Counted from the first letter of the stretch, positions 8,763-16,690 are shown. The stretch: DNA of 64,000 bases from Candidatus Melainabacteria bacterium (GCA_016699165.1 CP064963.1:1860001-1924000), one strand, 5' to 3'. Made by a program: numbers and translations. The notes: generated by a model not told the origin, from the sequence alone.

Positions 8763-9808
8763 TGGACGGCGTCCTTCATATTTGTTTTTTGCAAGAGTGT
8801 AAGCACTACGCCTGGAAGATCGTCTATGCCTGCCGGGCAAGAGACAGTACATCGCCCACAACCAACACAAGATGGGATTTCGATAGCGTCATCAAAACCA
8901 TGCAGTTTGTGACGATACCAAAATTTGAGTCGATCTATGGGACCAGGTCTAAAATTTTCACCGCCAGCCACAGCAGCAAAACCACTGAATTGGCAGCTGT
9001 CCCATACCCGATCTCTTTTGGCTTCCATCTTCTGCGTATTGAACATGGCAACATCAACCATGTCGAAGCAATAACATGTCGGACACACAGGCGTGCAATT
9101 GCCACAACTCAAGCACCGCTCAGCCAGCTGGTCCCAAACAGGATCGTTCCATCCCATGTCCATTAAATTAGGTAATTTGGACGAATCAAAAGTACGCTCG
9201 AACAGCTTGTCGCGCTCACTCCAGAAGTCTTTATATGAATCGTTATCGTCGTTGTTGACTGATTGTACAAAGGTTGAGCAAGCCTGAATAACTTCAAGTC
9301 CAGCCTGACTTTTTATTTGAACATAAAACTCTTCGCCAAGATCTGTAAGAAACAAATCGTATCCCTTGTTTGGAGTATCGGTACCCATCGAACGACAAAA
9401 ACAATGTTTGTCTGGAAGACACGAAAGCCCCACTATCACAGCCGCTCTTCTGCGTCTTTGATAATGACTATCCAAAGGTGCTGAAAGGAAAATTTTATCG
9501 AGCGCAAGAAGACCGGCAAGATCGCATGGGTGCACTCCAAAAACAACAAATGGAGTCGGTACTTCCACCACTTCACTTATTTGATCACCATCGCACATCA
9601 CAATTGTTTCTTCTTGAGGAAAAAAGAACTTCTTCGGAGGCAAGATTGTTCTAAGAGCTTCAAAGGCGATGTCGCTGTGTGTTTCTACCGCTTTGAATGA
9701 ATAAGAAAGATCCGAGACTTTGACAGGAGCATACACTTTTCCGGTTGTTTGCATAACCGAAAAGAAGTCGCAGAATCTTTCTTTTTTAAATTTAAAACAC
9801 TGGTTCAT
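8759..9808 (-). CDS. hydB: Hydrogenase iron-sulfur (beta) subunit
   Basis: A 349-residue protein related to HydB and anaerobic sulfite reductase subunit A. The N-terminal ~220 residues include a cysteine-containing VFGVHPCDLAGL and a second segment, GLSCLPDKHCFCRSMGTD, typical of this family. Residues ~230-330 carry two 4Fe-4S ferredoxin motifs, CLSCGNCTPVCP and CVGCGRCTVSCP. It is the first structural gene of the hydrogenase set and overlaps hydG by 4 bases. It would conduct electrons between HydG and further acceptors; in archaeal homologues this gives sulfur or polysulfide reductase activity, which remains a possibility. A 70-base gap containing inverted repeats separates it from hypB, leaving room for its own promoter. 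Confidence 0.92.
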   Translation of the reverse strand: MNQCFKFKKERFCDFFSVMQTTGKVYAPVKVSDLSYSFKAVETHSDIAFEALRTILPPKKFFFPQEETIVMCDGDQISEVVEVPTPFVVFGVHPCDLAGLLALDKIFLSAPLDSHYQRRRRAAVIVGLSCLPDKHCFCRSMGTDTPNKGYDLFLTDLGEEFYVQIKSQAGLEVIQACSTFVQSVNNDDNDSYKDFWSERDKLFERTFDSSKLPNLMDMGWNDPVWDQLAERCLSCGNCTPVCPTCYCFDMVDVAMFNTQKMEAKRDRVWDSCQFSGFAAVAGGENFRPGPIDRLKFWYRHKLHGFDDAIEIPSCVGCGRCTVSCPAGIDDLPGVVLTLLQKTNMKDAVQ

Positions 9809-9861
9809 GCATGTATTTCATCATGCACGGACCACCCGACGCATCAACCATCAGATTTAAA

Positions 9862-9881
9862 GGACTAGTCCATCTGGACTA
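9862..9881. promoter_or_regulatory. Overlapping inverted repeats upstream of hydB, candidate operator
   Basis: Two overlapping inverted repeats are seen: GGACTAGTCC (9862-9871, perfect palindrome) and AGTCCATCTGGACT (9867-9880). They lie ~54-72 bases upstream of the hydB start and run to the hypB stop codon. The right part, CATCTGGACTA (9871-9881), resembles CAAATGGACTA at 11511-11521 upstream of the protease/hyp genes. The half-sites GGACT and AGTCC recall DosR boxes, but spacing differs. A regulator site or a short attenuating hairpin are both possible. Confidence 0.4.
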
Positions 9882-10559
9882 TTTTTGAAAGGACTTTCCT
9901 TTTTCGCTAAGCCAAGCAACTAACTGGTCGAATTGGTTATTTGAATAAGGTCTCTTGCCTGCCACCACTTCAAAAACAGCAGCATCTGGGTTCAAGTCTT
10001 TCAAGAAAGATTTTGCCCTTTCTATGCTGAAATCGACGTGTGGCAGCAAATCGCATTTAGTCAAAACTACAGCGTCACACTTTTGAAATATGACCGGATA
10101 TTTAAAGGGCTTATCGTCCCCTTCGCTCACCGACAAGAGAACCACATTGACATGCTCGCCTAATGCAAACTCCGCCGGACAAACAAGATTACCCACGTTT
10201 TCTAAAAACAATATATCAGTGCCATCAAAACTTTGCTCGTGTAAAAGTCTTGCCACCATGGAAGCATCGAGATGACACGCTTTGCCTGTTGATATTTGAA
10301 AAGCATTTATATCTGCATCTTTCATTCGTTTTGTATCCAGCTCGCCGACCATATCGCCTTCGATTACAGCACAAGCAAACTGATTCTTCAGTGCTTTTAT
10401 CAACTCGATAATAAGCGTTGTTTTACCAGCACCAGGCGCGCTCATAAAATTAAAGGCAGTGATGCCTTCTTCGTCAAAATGTTCGCGATTGTGCAACGCG
10501 AGTTGATCATTATCTTCAAGAATTTTTTGGGTCAAATGAATGTCCAAAATGTTATGCAT
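9879..10559 (-). CDS. hypB: Hydrogenase nickel incorporation GTPase HypB
   Basis: A 226-residue SIMIBI-class GTPase. Visible motifs are the P-loop SAPGAGKTT (~residue 40), the metal-binding and switch segment TGKACHLDASMV, ENVGNLVCPAEF, and LTKCDL as the guanine-specificity motif (usually NKxD; here T replaces N). The His-rich nickel-storage N-terminus found in some HypB proteins is absent. HypB works with HypA to insert nickel into the hydrogenase large subunit. It starts 2 bases after the hypA stop, so the pair is surely cotranscribed. Confidence 0.95.
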   Translation of the reverse strand: MHNILDIHLTQKILEDNDQLALHNREHFDEEGITAFNFMSAPGAGKTTLIIELIKALKNQFACAVIEGDMVGELDTKRMKDADINAFQISTGKACHLDASMVARLLHEQSFDGTDILFLENVGNLVCPAEFALGEHVNVVLLSVSEGDDKPFKYPVIFQKCDAVVLTKCDLLPHVDFSIERAKSFLKDLNPDAAVFEVVAGKRPYSNNQFDQLVAWLSEKGKSFQK

Positions 10560-10561
10560 TA

Positions 10562-10921
10562 TTATTCCTCAGTCTCTAACTTTATCTTTCGTATTTCCAG
10601 TTCTTGTCCTGAGCTTACGCGGCCGACTCCGCTTCCGCAAAAAGGGCAAGCAAAATTATTTTTGCAGTCAATTAAATACTCATGTAGATTGGCAGCACAA
10701 TAGGCATGAGCATCGACTTCGGTTATATCTAATACCGCTTCACTCAAAAGTGAAAAATCGCTTCGAAGAGCATTGAAAGCAAATCTCAAACTTTCAATAT
10801 CTACATTGCGAAATTTGCCAACCGCCAATTCGATATTTTGCACTCTCAATGCCTTTGCATATGGCTCAATTTGTTTTGATGCTTTTTGCAAAATCAACGA
10901 TGCAATTTTAGCTTCGTGCAT
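10562..10921 (-). CDS. hypA: Hydrogenase nickel chaperone HypA, altered zinc site
   Basis: A 119-residue HypA starting MHE, which supplies the nickel-binding His2. The usual structural zinc site is two CxxC motifs. The second is present (C92-P-F-C95), but the first reads C75-A-A-N78, with another cysteine at C86. The zinc may use the displaced cysteine or be lost. The C-terminal SGQELEIRKIKLE is typical. The gene starts immediately after the protease gene's stop and precedes hypB by 2 bases. Confidence 0.93.
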   Translation of the reverse strand: MHEAKIASLILQKASKQIEPYAKALRVQNIELAVGKFRNVDIESLRFAFNALRSDFSLLSEAVLDITEVDAHAYCAANLHEYLIDCKNNFACPFCGSGVGRVSSGQELEIRKIKLETEE

Positions 10922-11455
10922 CTAAAGGCCGGCTTCAATAAAAATAGACTTAAGAAAGTGCTCTAATTGCTGAGTGAGCTCTTCTTTTTTCGTCTCTAAT
11001 TCTATACTCAATCCTTTTCCCCAATCGGTATTTTCTGCTTCGATTCCAAAAAAATACACTTTATCAGGAAGAAAATTTTCATGACGAGCCATTTTCAACT
11101 CGTCCATAAATGATAGTCCATGACACGACTTAATTTCGACATTATTCTTTCGATCCAGTAACGCAGTCAAATCGAGAATGGTGACCTCTCCAGCCTTGCC
11201 TCGCTCACCTGTGGCATCCATTATGACCGCAATCTGATGATATACAATACAATCCATCAAAAATTGACTATAAGATTCCAAATCAAAGCGACATAGCTCT
11301 TCTTTCACATCAAGACTAAGACCATCCGCCACAAGAGAAGCGACTCCATCATCCTTTCTGAGTGGATTTCCAATTGTAATTAGAGCAATACCAGAGCGTT
11401 GTTTTTCAGCCTGATGCGGACACAGAGTCGATTTTGACAGAGCTAAATTGGGCAT
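10922..11455 (-). CDS. Hydrogenase maturation protease (HyaD/HycI family)
   Basis: A 177-residue protein with the family motif GNPLRKDDGVA (~residue 29; the first Asp of DDG is a nickel-recognition residue), VIMDATG (~80) and the conserved SCHGLSF (~110). Such endopeptidases trim the large subunit after nickel insertion; HydA here has a suitable short tail after its last His. The N-terminal ~20 residues lack homology, so a later start is possible. It is first in the run protease-hypA-hypB-hydBGDA. HypC, HypD, HypE and HypF, which are needed for the CN/CO ligands, are not in this window and must be elsewhere if the enzyme is functional. Confidence 0.88.
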   Translation of the reverse strand: MPNLALSKSTLCPHQAEKQRSGIALITIGNPLRKDDGVASLVADGLSLDVKEELCRFDLESYSQFLMDCIVYHQIAVIMDATGERGKAGEVTILDLTALLDRKNNVEIKSCHGLSFMDELKMARHENFLPDKVYFFGIEAENTDWGKGLSIELETKKEELTQQLEHFLKSIFIEAGL

Positions 11456-11560
11456 AATTTCCCACCAGAGTTCGCACAGGCTAAGCGATACATTACTTGC
11501 TTTAACATATCAAATGGACTAACTAGGTTGAATCAATCTTAAGGATGAAATTTGGCTTGT

Positions 11561-12088
11561 TCAATGCACTTGGATGATTGAGGCGATGCATTTCTTTCGA
11601 CTTTCTGCGCACGTTGGCGCAGTAACAGTCAAAACGCCATTGCTAAATTGAGCCTCTGCGTTTTCGCTTAAAACATTAGTTGGAAACGCAATCGTTCGCT
11701 GAAATGATTTACGTAATGACTTCTTACTAACAATTTTCTGTATTCCTTTTACATCCAATTGTTGATCTGTAATTTTCAATTTCAAATCTTCAATTTTCAT
11801 TCCAGGCAATTCCATGGAAACCTTTACATTCTCTTCGTCTGCATTCAATTCTATTTTGGGAATTACCAGCTCTTCTGTTTTGTGCGTCTTTAAATATTGG
11901 TGGTGAGAAAAATAATCGACACAGGATTGCGCCTGAGCGTGCACCATCATAGACGCACTTACATAGAAGACAAGTGAGAGCTCAGACATAGAATTCATCA
12001 AACCATCCATAATCATTGCTCCATAGTAATATTGTTCATTTTCGGCAATATAGCATGGATCAAAGATTGCAAATGTCAGGGAGTTCAC
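11561..12088 (-). CDS. Hsp20/alpha-crystallin protein with hydrophobic N-terminus
   Basis: The C-terminal ~95 residues form an alpha-crystallin domain (PKIELNADEENVKVSMELPGMKIEDLKLKI... FSNGVLTVTAP). The N-terminal part contains a hydrophobic stretch, SELSLVFYVSASMMVHAQAQS, that resembles a signal peptide. GTG at 12088 overlaps the upstream stop and has AAGGA close by. An ATG at 12010, preceded by GGAG at 8 bases, is an equally good start and would place the hydrophobic segment right at the N-terminus. It is translationally coupled to the next Hsp20 gene upstream. The likely role is holding unfolded proteins in or outside the membrane under stress. Confidence 0.82.
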   Translation of the reverse strand: MNSLTFAIFDPCYIAENEQYYYGAMIMDGLMNSMSELSLVFYVSASMMVHAQAQSCVDYFSHHQYLKTHKTEELVIPKIELNADEENVKVSMELPGMKIEDLKLKITDQQLDVKGIQKIVSKKSLRKSFQRTIAFPTNVLSENAEAQFSNGVLTVTAPTCAESRKKCIASIIQVH

Positions 12089-12663
12089 ATATCCTTTTTA
12101 GGCAGAATTACAGTCAAAACGCCATCTTTTACAGTCGCGCTAATTTTGTCTGCATCAACTTTAGCAGGCAGCTTAACTGACTGTTCAAACGACTGTTCGA
12201 TTGTCTGAAAACGACCGTTATTTTTTTCTTCCTGTATCTTGCGCCCCTTGATGGTGACCATGTTTTCGTTGGCTTCGACCTTAACGTCTTCGCTATTCAA
12301 ATTTGGAACCTGGGCTATTATTCTCAGTTCTTTGTCACCATCAATAGTTTCCACACGCTTTGCCTCAGGAGCAAATTGAATCAAGGGAAAAAGTGGCGTG
12401 GTTGCTACCTCCAACCGGTCGGGAACTAAATATGGATCCAAGAAAATGTCCCATAAATCATTTTTGATCAAACGATTATAAGATTGGCGATTTCCAAGAT
12501 TCCATTCACTCAAAGGATTAATCTCCACTTCAGGATTTACGCCTGGGGCATTAGCCATGGCATGATGATTAAGAAATCCGCTTCCGACTATTCCGGTTAT
12601 CACTCCAATCGAAAACAAAAATGCTCCGCGAAGCTCCTTTACACTTTTCAAACTAATTTTCAT
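12085..12663 (-). CDS. Hsp20/alpha-crystallin protein with signal peptide
   Basis: A 192-residue protein starting at ATG 12663, chosen for its AGGAG site 6 bases upstream. Residues ~1-38 look like a signal peptide or anchor: charged start, hydrophobic GAFLFSIGVITGIVGSGFL, then HHAMANA as a possible cleavage site. Residues ~105-190 are an alpha-crystallin domain (IIAQVPNLNSEDVKVEANENMVTIKGRK... VKDGVLTVILPK). Small heat-shock proteins are normally cytosolic, so an export signal is unusual. It precedes the second Hsp20 with overlapping stop and start. Co-regulation with the hydrogenase and globin genes is plausible but unproven. Confidence 0.88.
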   Translation of the reverse strand: MKISLKSVKELRGAFLFSIGVITGIVGSGFLNHHAMANAPGVNPEVEINPLSEWNLGNRQSYNRLIKNDLWDIFLDPYLVPDRLEVATTPLFPLIQFAPEAKRVETIDGDKELRIIAQVPNLNSEDVKVEANENMVTIKGRKIQEEKNNGRFQTIEQSFEQSVKLPAKVDADKISATVKDGVLTVILPKKDM

Positions 12664-12713
12664 AAGTGCTCCTTTCCTCACTTAACTAGCCACATCAAAG
12701 TTAGTTAGAATTT

Positions 12714-12917
12714 CTAGAGTCTTGTACGCTTCTCCCTTACCCATCCGTTTTCATCGGTTGCAAGTTTTTGCAAAACAGCAATTGGAGTATGAATATCTTG
12801 AGCCATCTTTTCGCACTGGTGCTCTGATAGAGATTCCAGAATTTCAGAATCTGTATCAGTCGAGCCAGCCAAAACATACTGCCTGACGATGACTTCGTTT
12901 AATTTGGCAACTTCCAT
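12714..12917 (-). CDS. Small protein with a leucine-rich-repeat-variant (LRV)-like motif
   Basis: A 67-residue protein, MEVAKLNEVIVRQY..., ending with HTPIAVLQKLATDENGWVRE, which fits one LRV/HEAT-like unit (P-x-x-x-L-x-x-L-A-x-D-x-x-x-x-V-R). A GGTGAG sequence precedes the ATG at 12917. It could be a short intact protein or the remnant of a longer LRV array cut off by the stop at 12714. It lies just upstream of the Hsp20 pair on the same strand. Function unknown. Confidence 0.6.
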   Translation of the reverse strand: MEVAKLNEVIVRQYVLAGSTDTDSEILESLSEHQCEKMAQDIHTPIAVLQKLATDENGWVREKRTRL

Positions 12918-13223
12918 GAATGCTCACCCCCGAAAATTCAGCAAAGGTGTTTATAAATGATTGTTGTTAAAAGAAGGGCTGTTGGTTTGTTTCAAGCCCC
13001 AATCTTTATTTACCAAATTTTTTTTCGGCTGTCATTATCCTCACTGAAAATTTTATCTTTGGGCGAGAGTGGCTTTAGCGCAACTTACATATTTCAACCT
13101 GCTACCTCTGGACATAACTGAGCTTTGATTAATCCTTCTCCATAATTTGAACTTTTTGCCTGATTTGATCGTTCTAGTAAGTAGAAGCTCCCTTTATTAC
13201 CTACAAACCAAGGCGGTCTTTTT
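12918..13223. other. 306-base non-coding gap between divergent genes
   Basis: No credible coding frame was found. A GGGCT...AGCCC pair at ~12977-13000 could form a weak hairpin. The rest is AT-rich and must hold promoters for the leftward LRV-like gene and the rightward secreted-protein gene. No clear -35/-10 pair or palindrome could be assigned by eye. Confidence 0.4.
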
Positions 13224-13763
13224 ATGACATTGGCAAAAAACAAAAAACTTACAATATACGTGTCAGCGCTTTTGCTTGCTTCAATATTTATGCCTGAAGA
13301 CGCGCAAGCCCGAGGCAGGCGGCTCATTCGCGGCATGGGAAGAGTACCTGGTGCAATGAATAGAGACCTCAACCAATCTAGTCGATGGAACTCAAACAGT
13401 CTAAATCGCAGTAGGTCAAACTCGAGTAGGTTAGGAAACACTGAAAATCGCAGTGAAAGCCAGCCCTTCAACAGTTACGACACTGTTAGGGAATATCAGA
13501 CCACAAATAGTCCAATTGATCGCCATATTGAAGGTCCGACTGAAAGAGGTGGAGATTACTCTAGAGATAAATCAGCCAGCTACAGTAAAGAAGATGGTTA
13601 TTCTAAATCGGTCAGTATGCAAGGCACCACAAAAAATGGTGTTGATTACGATCACAGTAATAATGTCGACTACAATCAGGAATCTGGCTACTCTAAGGAA
13701 ACTTCAACCACAGTTAACAACACAAACGGAGAAGCATTCGAACACAGTCACAAGACCAAGTAA
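13224..13763 (+). CDS. Secreted low-complexity repeat protein
   Basis: A 179-residue protein with an N-terminal signal peptide (LTIYVSALLLASIFMPEDAQA). A basic Arg/Asn/Ser-rich segment follows (~30-80), then an acidic to neutral C-terminus built from repeated units around GYSK, each followed by Ser/Thr/Asn-rich sequence and a (D/E)-x-(D/E)HS motif (two copies, VDYDHSN and EAFEHSH). It is very rich in Ser, Asn, Tyr and Gly and probably disordered. No known domain was recognised. It may be a cell-surface or stress protein. It lies 82 bases upstream of the globin gene on the same strand, so cotranscription is possible. Confidence 0.75.
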   Translation: MTLAKNKKLTIYVSALLLASIFMPEDAQARGRRLIRGMGRVPGAMNRDLNQSSRWNSNSLNRSRSNSSRLGNTENRSESQPFNSYDTVREYQTTNSPIDRHIEGPTERGGDYSRDKSASYSKEDGYSKSVSMQGTTKNGVDYDHSNNVDYNQESGYSKETSTTVNNTNGEAFEHSHKTK

Positions 13764-13845
13764 ACGAATCAGCCTCTGGGATGATTTTTACAATCTTTCA
13801 ACAATGGATAATACCGTTGCGCCCACAACTAAAAGGAGTTCTATC

Positions 13846-14355
13846 ATGTCATTGGACGTAAATTTGCTCAGAGAAACCTTCGAAAGAGCAAAAGTTGAAA
13901 ACGGTGGAGCAACAGCCTTGGGTTTGAGATTTTATGAAAGACTTTTCGAAAAGTATCCCTCAGTTAAACCTCTTTTCAAAACGCCTCCAGAAGAACAACA
14001 CAAAAAGCTGATGGCATCAGTGTCTGCGATTGTAGCAGCAGTAGAAAAGCCTGATGTACTTGTACCCTACTTACATGCAATGGGCATTCGCCATTTGGAG
14101 TACAAAACTGAAAATGCGCACTATCCAGCCGTAGCCGAGAATCTGTTGGCGGTACTTTCTGAACATTTAAGCAAAGAAGGTAATTGGACTGAAGAAATGA
14201 AGGCAACTTGGAAAGCCGCATTGGAAGTAGTGAATGGTGTAATGATTGAAGCAGCGGACAGTCCAGACAAATACAAAGAAGAGCTTGCCAGTAAGGGCTT
14301 CGAACCAAATGGATTCAAGAAGAACGATCCACGACCATGGGTACTAACACCTTGA
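13846..14355 (+). CDS. Single-domain bacterial globin
   Basis: A 169-residue globin from ATG 13846, chosen because AAGGAG lies 9 bases upstream; the frame is open further upstream. The fold is recognisable from LGLRFYERLFEKYPSVKPLF in the A-C helices and the F-helix segment GIRHLEYKTENAHYPAV with proximal haem His H83, then the GH region WTEEMKATWKAALEVV. It resembles haemoglobins of the Vitreoscilla/flavohaemoglobin type but lacks a reductase domain. Likely roles are O2 binding or delivery, or NO detoxification with an external reductase. Its place beside a globin-based sensor system and a hydrogenase supports a low-oxygen or nitrosative-stress role. Confidence 0.92.
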   Translation: MSLDVNLLRETFERAKVENGGATALGLRFYERLFEKYPSVKPLFKTPPEEQHKKLMASVSAIVAAVEKPDVLVPYLHAMGIRHLEYKTENAHYPAVAENLLAVLSEHLSKEGNWTEEMKATWKAALEVVNGVMIEAADSPDKYKEELASKGFEPNGFKKNDPRPWVLTP

Positions 14356-14481
14356 GGCCGTACCGGATTTAGTATCACTACAAAACCATACGATGCGGTC
14401 GTCTCAATAGATGCTCTTGTGATCTTGTTATAGACAATGGAACATCACTGCTCCGTCGAGCAAAAAAATTCGCCTCAAGCC

Positions 14482-14527
14482 AAAGAGAATGACGATTAGT
14501 TCGCCCGCACGACACCAGATTCTCTTT
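14482..14527. terminator. Inverted repeat between convergent genes, possible terminator
   Basis: AAAGAGAAT (14482-14490) and ATTCTCTTT (14519-14527) form a perfect 9-base inverted repeat with a 28-base loop. It sits between the rightward globin gene and the leftward hydrolase-like gene, overlapping the latter's stop codon. The long loop and lack of a clean T-run make it a weak intrinsic terminator; it may only shield the transcript ends. Confidence 0.35.
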
Positions 14528-15116
14528 ATTTAGCGGCCTTCAACTCATAGGTTCCATAAGGTTTTATATACGAGGGCGCTTGAGCATTCAACCAAGCCTT
14601 TGCTTCTTCATCGCCTTTTAAATAAGCATCAAGAAACCGAACTGACTTATTTGCAGTTTCAAGCATATCTATAACAAAATGCACGTCTTGTGCCCGATTA
14701 ACGGCATGCATGGGATTTGCAACTGTACTTTTAAATTTTTGCATCAACTGAGCGCGGTCGATCTTACCTGCTTGCTTTTCAATTTCTGGTCTCCAAAATG
14801 ATTCATCACTACCCGGGTGCTGAATAAAGACACCTAGATATCCATTTCGGCACAGATAATCACCCAGATAAACAGCAGCTTCTCTAGAGCCACCCAGCCC
14901 ATGCGAAAAGATAACGACCGGATAAGGCTTGCTCGAATGCGCATCATCTTTTGGAATATAAAACTTGACTGGAATACTTCTATTTCGCTTCGTGTCTTGC
15001 CACTCTGAATACTTTGTAGTAACGACCGACTCAGCGTTTCCGCTCTCTGTCACTAACAAGCTTAAAACCCAAAATATTGCAAAAGAGATTCCTACTAATC
15101 TGATAGCTGTTTTCAT
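14526..15116 (-). CDS. Alpha/beta-hydrolase paralogue lacking its catalytic core
   Basis: A 196-residue exported protein (signal peptide ~1-30; start at ATG 15116, with GGAG 7 bases upstream). It aligns to both ends of the 363-residue hydrolase at 25309: WxDxxRNRxxPVKxYxP, VVIFSHGLGGSREAAxYLG and SDESxWxPxxE, then FLDAYLK near the C-terminus. After DVHFVIDMLETANKS it jumps straight to the last ~40 residues. The central ~165 residues of the paralogue, including the nucleophile elbow GHSFGA and the segments expected to hold the acid and His, are missing without a frame break. It is therefore probably not a hydrolase. A non-catalytic binding role or a decaying duplicate are possible. Confidence 0.75.
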   Translation of the reverse strand: MKTAIRLVGISFAIFWVLSLLVTESGNAESVVTTKYSEWQDTKRNRSIPVKFYIPKDDAHSSKPYPVVIFSHGLGGSREAAVYLGDYLCRNGYLGVFIQHPGSDESFWRPEIEKQAGKIDRAQLMQKFKSTVANPMHAVNRAQDVHFVIDMLETANKSVRFLDAYLKGDEEAKAWLNAQAPSYIKPYGTYELKAAK

Positions 15117-15196
15117 CGGCATTCTCCAAGCACTCGTCCACCTGCAACTAGTAAGACGACATTTTTGTGCAAAAAGTTCAATTGGAGAAATTAAAT

Positions 15197-16690
15197 TTAC
15201 CCGCCCTTATTGTTTAGAATGTTGACCTTTCCTACATTACTCTGCTTCCAAATGGCTCTGGCGTTGTTTGCGAAATCATTATTTTCAATTGTGACTTCAT
15301 GTACGCCGCCATTAGAATTGCTTCCGCCACCAAGACTAATGCCAGCTAAATTGTTTGATTCAAGCCTGTTTCGACGCACTTGGATTCGTTCCGTTTTCCA
15401 TCCTCTACGCTCAGAAGCAAGCTCAATTCCATAATTGGCATTCTTTACTACATTGTCTTCGATTACAACATCCGAACCGCCATCGACATAAATACCTGCA
15501 GCACATGCACTTCTATAGGTAGGATTTCTTCTTGAGTCTACGTTTGTTATTTCATTACCAGCAATCAATCCATTTCGAGCTTTATCTATACCAGCTCTTC
15601 CTACACCTTCACCGCCGATGATATCAATTGCGATATTGTCAGTATTATAAATTTTGTTCTTAAGGATCTTGAAACCATCAACATTACCATTCAGAACCAC
15701 TGCCTCACTCTGACCGAGTTTCAAATCATGCACCTTGTTGCCAGCGATGACCACATTTTGAATTGCAGTACTTTTGGTTCCAAAAACTCCTATAGCATGA
15801 GCATTGCTAGAGCTTTCTACATGATGAATATCATTATCTATTATAGAAATGTTTCGACTCGCTCCGTCTACGCGAATGGCAGTAGGAGTTGAGCCACCTC
15901 GAATATTTCTTATTTCAAAACCTTCAATGCGCACATTTTGCCTGTCACTAATTTGAATTGCACCACCCGAAACATTGGTGCCACCATAATCCAAAATGGC
16001 TCCTTTCTCTCCCTGCAAGGTAATGTTATCTCTTGATATTCTTATTTTTTCTCGATAAGTTCCAGCCATCACTCGAACTATAGCCCCTGGCGGAGCCTTG
16101 TCTAGAGCCGCCTGAATGCTCTCTCCTTGTCTAACTTGAATTACAGTTTTGCCTTGATCACTTTCCCTGCGAGTGTAATTGTCATTGCTATCTCTTTGCT
16201 CCTGCGGTTGATCAAAATCCCGATTTTGAGTGGGCACTCTATCGTGTCTTTGCGGCTCGAAGCGCTCTTGAGTCCGTTGAAACCTATAATCAAATGAAAA
16301 CTGAGATTGGCGTGGATTATTTTGACTTGACTGAGAATTGAAGCGGTCATTGCCAAAGTAGGCACTCCAATAACGATCCCAATTGAAATTCTGCATACTC
16401 TGGTATGGCATCACCTGTTGATAATGAGTACATGCTGGTGTCCAATTTCGATGAAACTGTGGAACTTGGGTGTTTCGATTACTAAAATCAAAAGTGCCAC
16501 GAGGATCGTAACCGTACAGCGAAAACTGAATCTGAGTATTTGGCAAAAATCTGCTGGCTACATCATCGGCTCTAGTCTGTTGAGGCCATCTATATTGTTG
16601 TGACCCATAGTCGACGTACTGAATTTGATGATTATAAGCGACGTCTTGACGCGCCTCATAATTATTGATTTGTGGCTGAAACGTTTCCAT
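15197..16690 (-). CDS. Right-handed beta-helix (pectate-lyase-fold) protein
   Basis: A 497-residue protein. The first ~180 residues are Gln/Arg/Tyr/Asn-rich, low complexity and without a recognisable signal peptide. From ~185 (VIQVRQGESIQAALDKAPPGAIVRVMAGTYREKI) to the C-terminus it shows the regular ~22-residue coils of a parallel beta-helix (repeated ...NVxIxxNxIxN/D... units), as in NosD, DUF1565 and polysaccharide-lyase-like proteins. Specificity is not readable; many such proteins bind or modify polysaccharides. The unusual N-terminus could be a surface-attachment or disordered region. It is a single transcription unit with flanking gaps of 80 and 198 bases. Confidence 0.82.
   Translation of the reverse strand: METFQPQINNYEARQDVAYNHQIQYVDYGSQQYRWPQQTRADDVASRFLPNTQIQFSLYGYDPRGTFDFSNRNTQVPQFHRNWTPACTHYQQVMPYQSMQNFNWDRYWSAYFGNDRFNSQSSQNNPRQSQFSFDYRFQRTQERFEPQRHDRVPTQNRDFDQPQEQRDSNDNYTRRESDQGKTVIQVRQGESIQAALDKAPPGAIVRVMAGTYREKIRISRDNITLQGEKGAILDYGGTNVSGGAIQISDRQNVRIEGFEIRNIRGGSTPTAIRVDGASRNISIIDNDIHHVESSSNAHAIGVFGTKSTAIQNVVIAGNKVHDLKLGQSEAVVLNGNVDGFKILKNKIYNTDNIAIDIIGGEGVGRAGIDKARNGLIAGNEITNVDSRRNPTYRSACAAGIYVDGGSDVVIEDNVVKNANYGIELASERRGWKTERIQVRRNRLESNNLAGISLGGGSNSNGGVHEVTIENNDFANNARAIWKQSNVGKVNILNNKGG

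Noticed and set aside
9862..9871. Calling the palindrome a true DosR box
   Set aside because: The known DosR box has GGGACT and AGTCCC separated by two bases; this site has no spacer, and the regulator's recognition helix differs, so it is reported only as a candidate operator.
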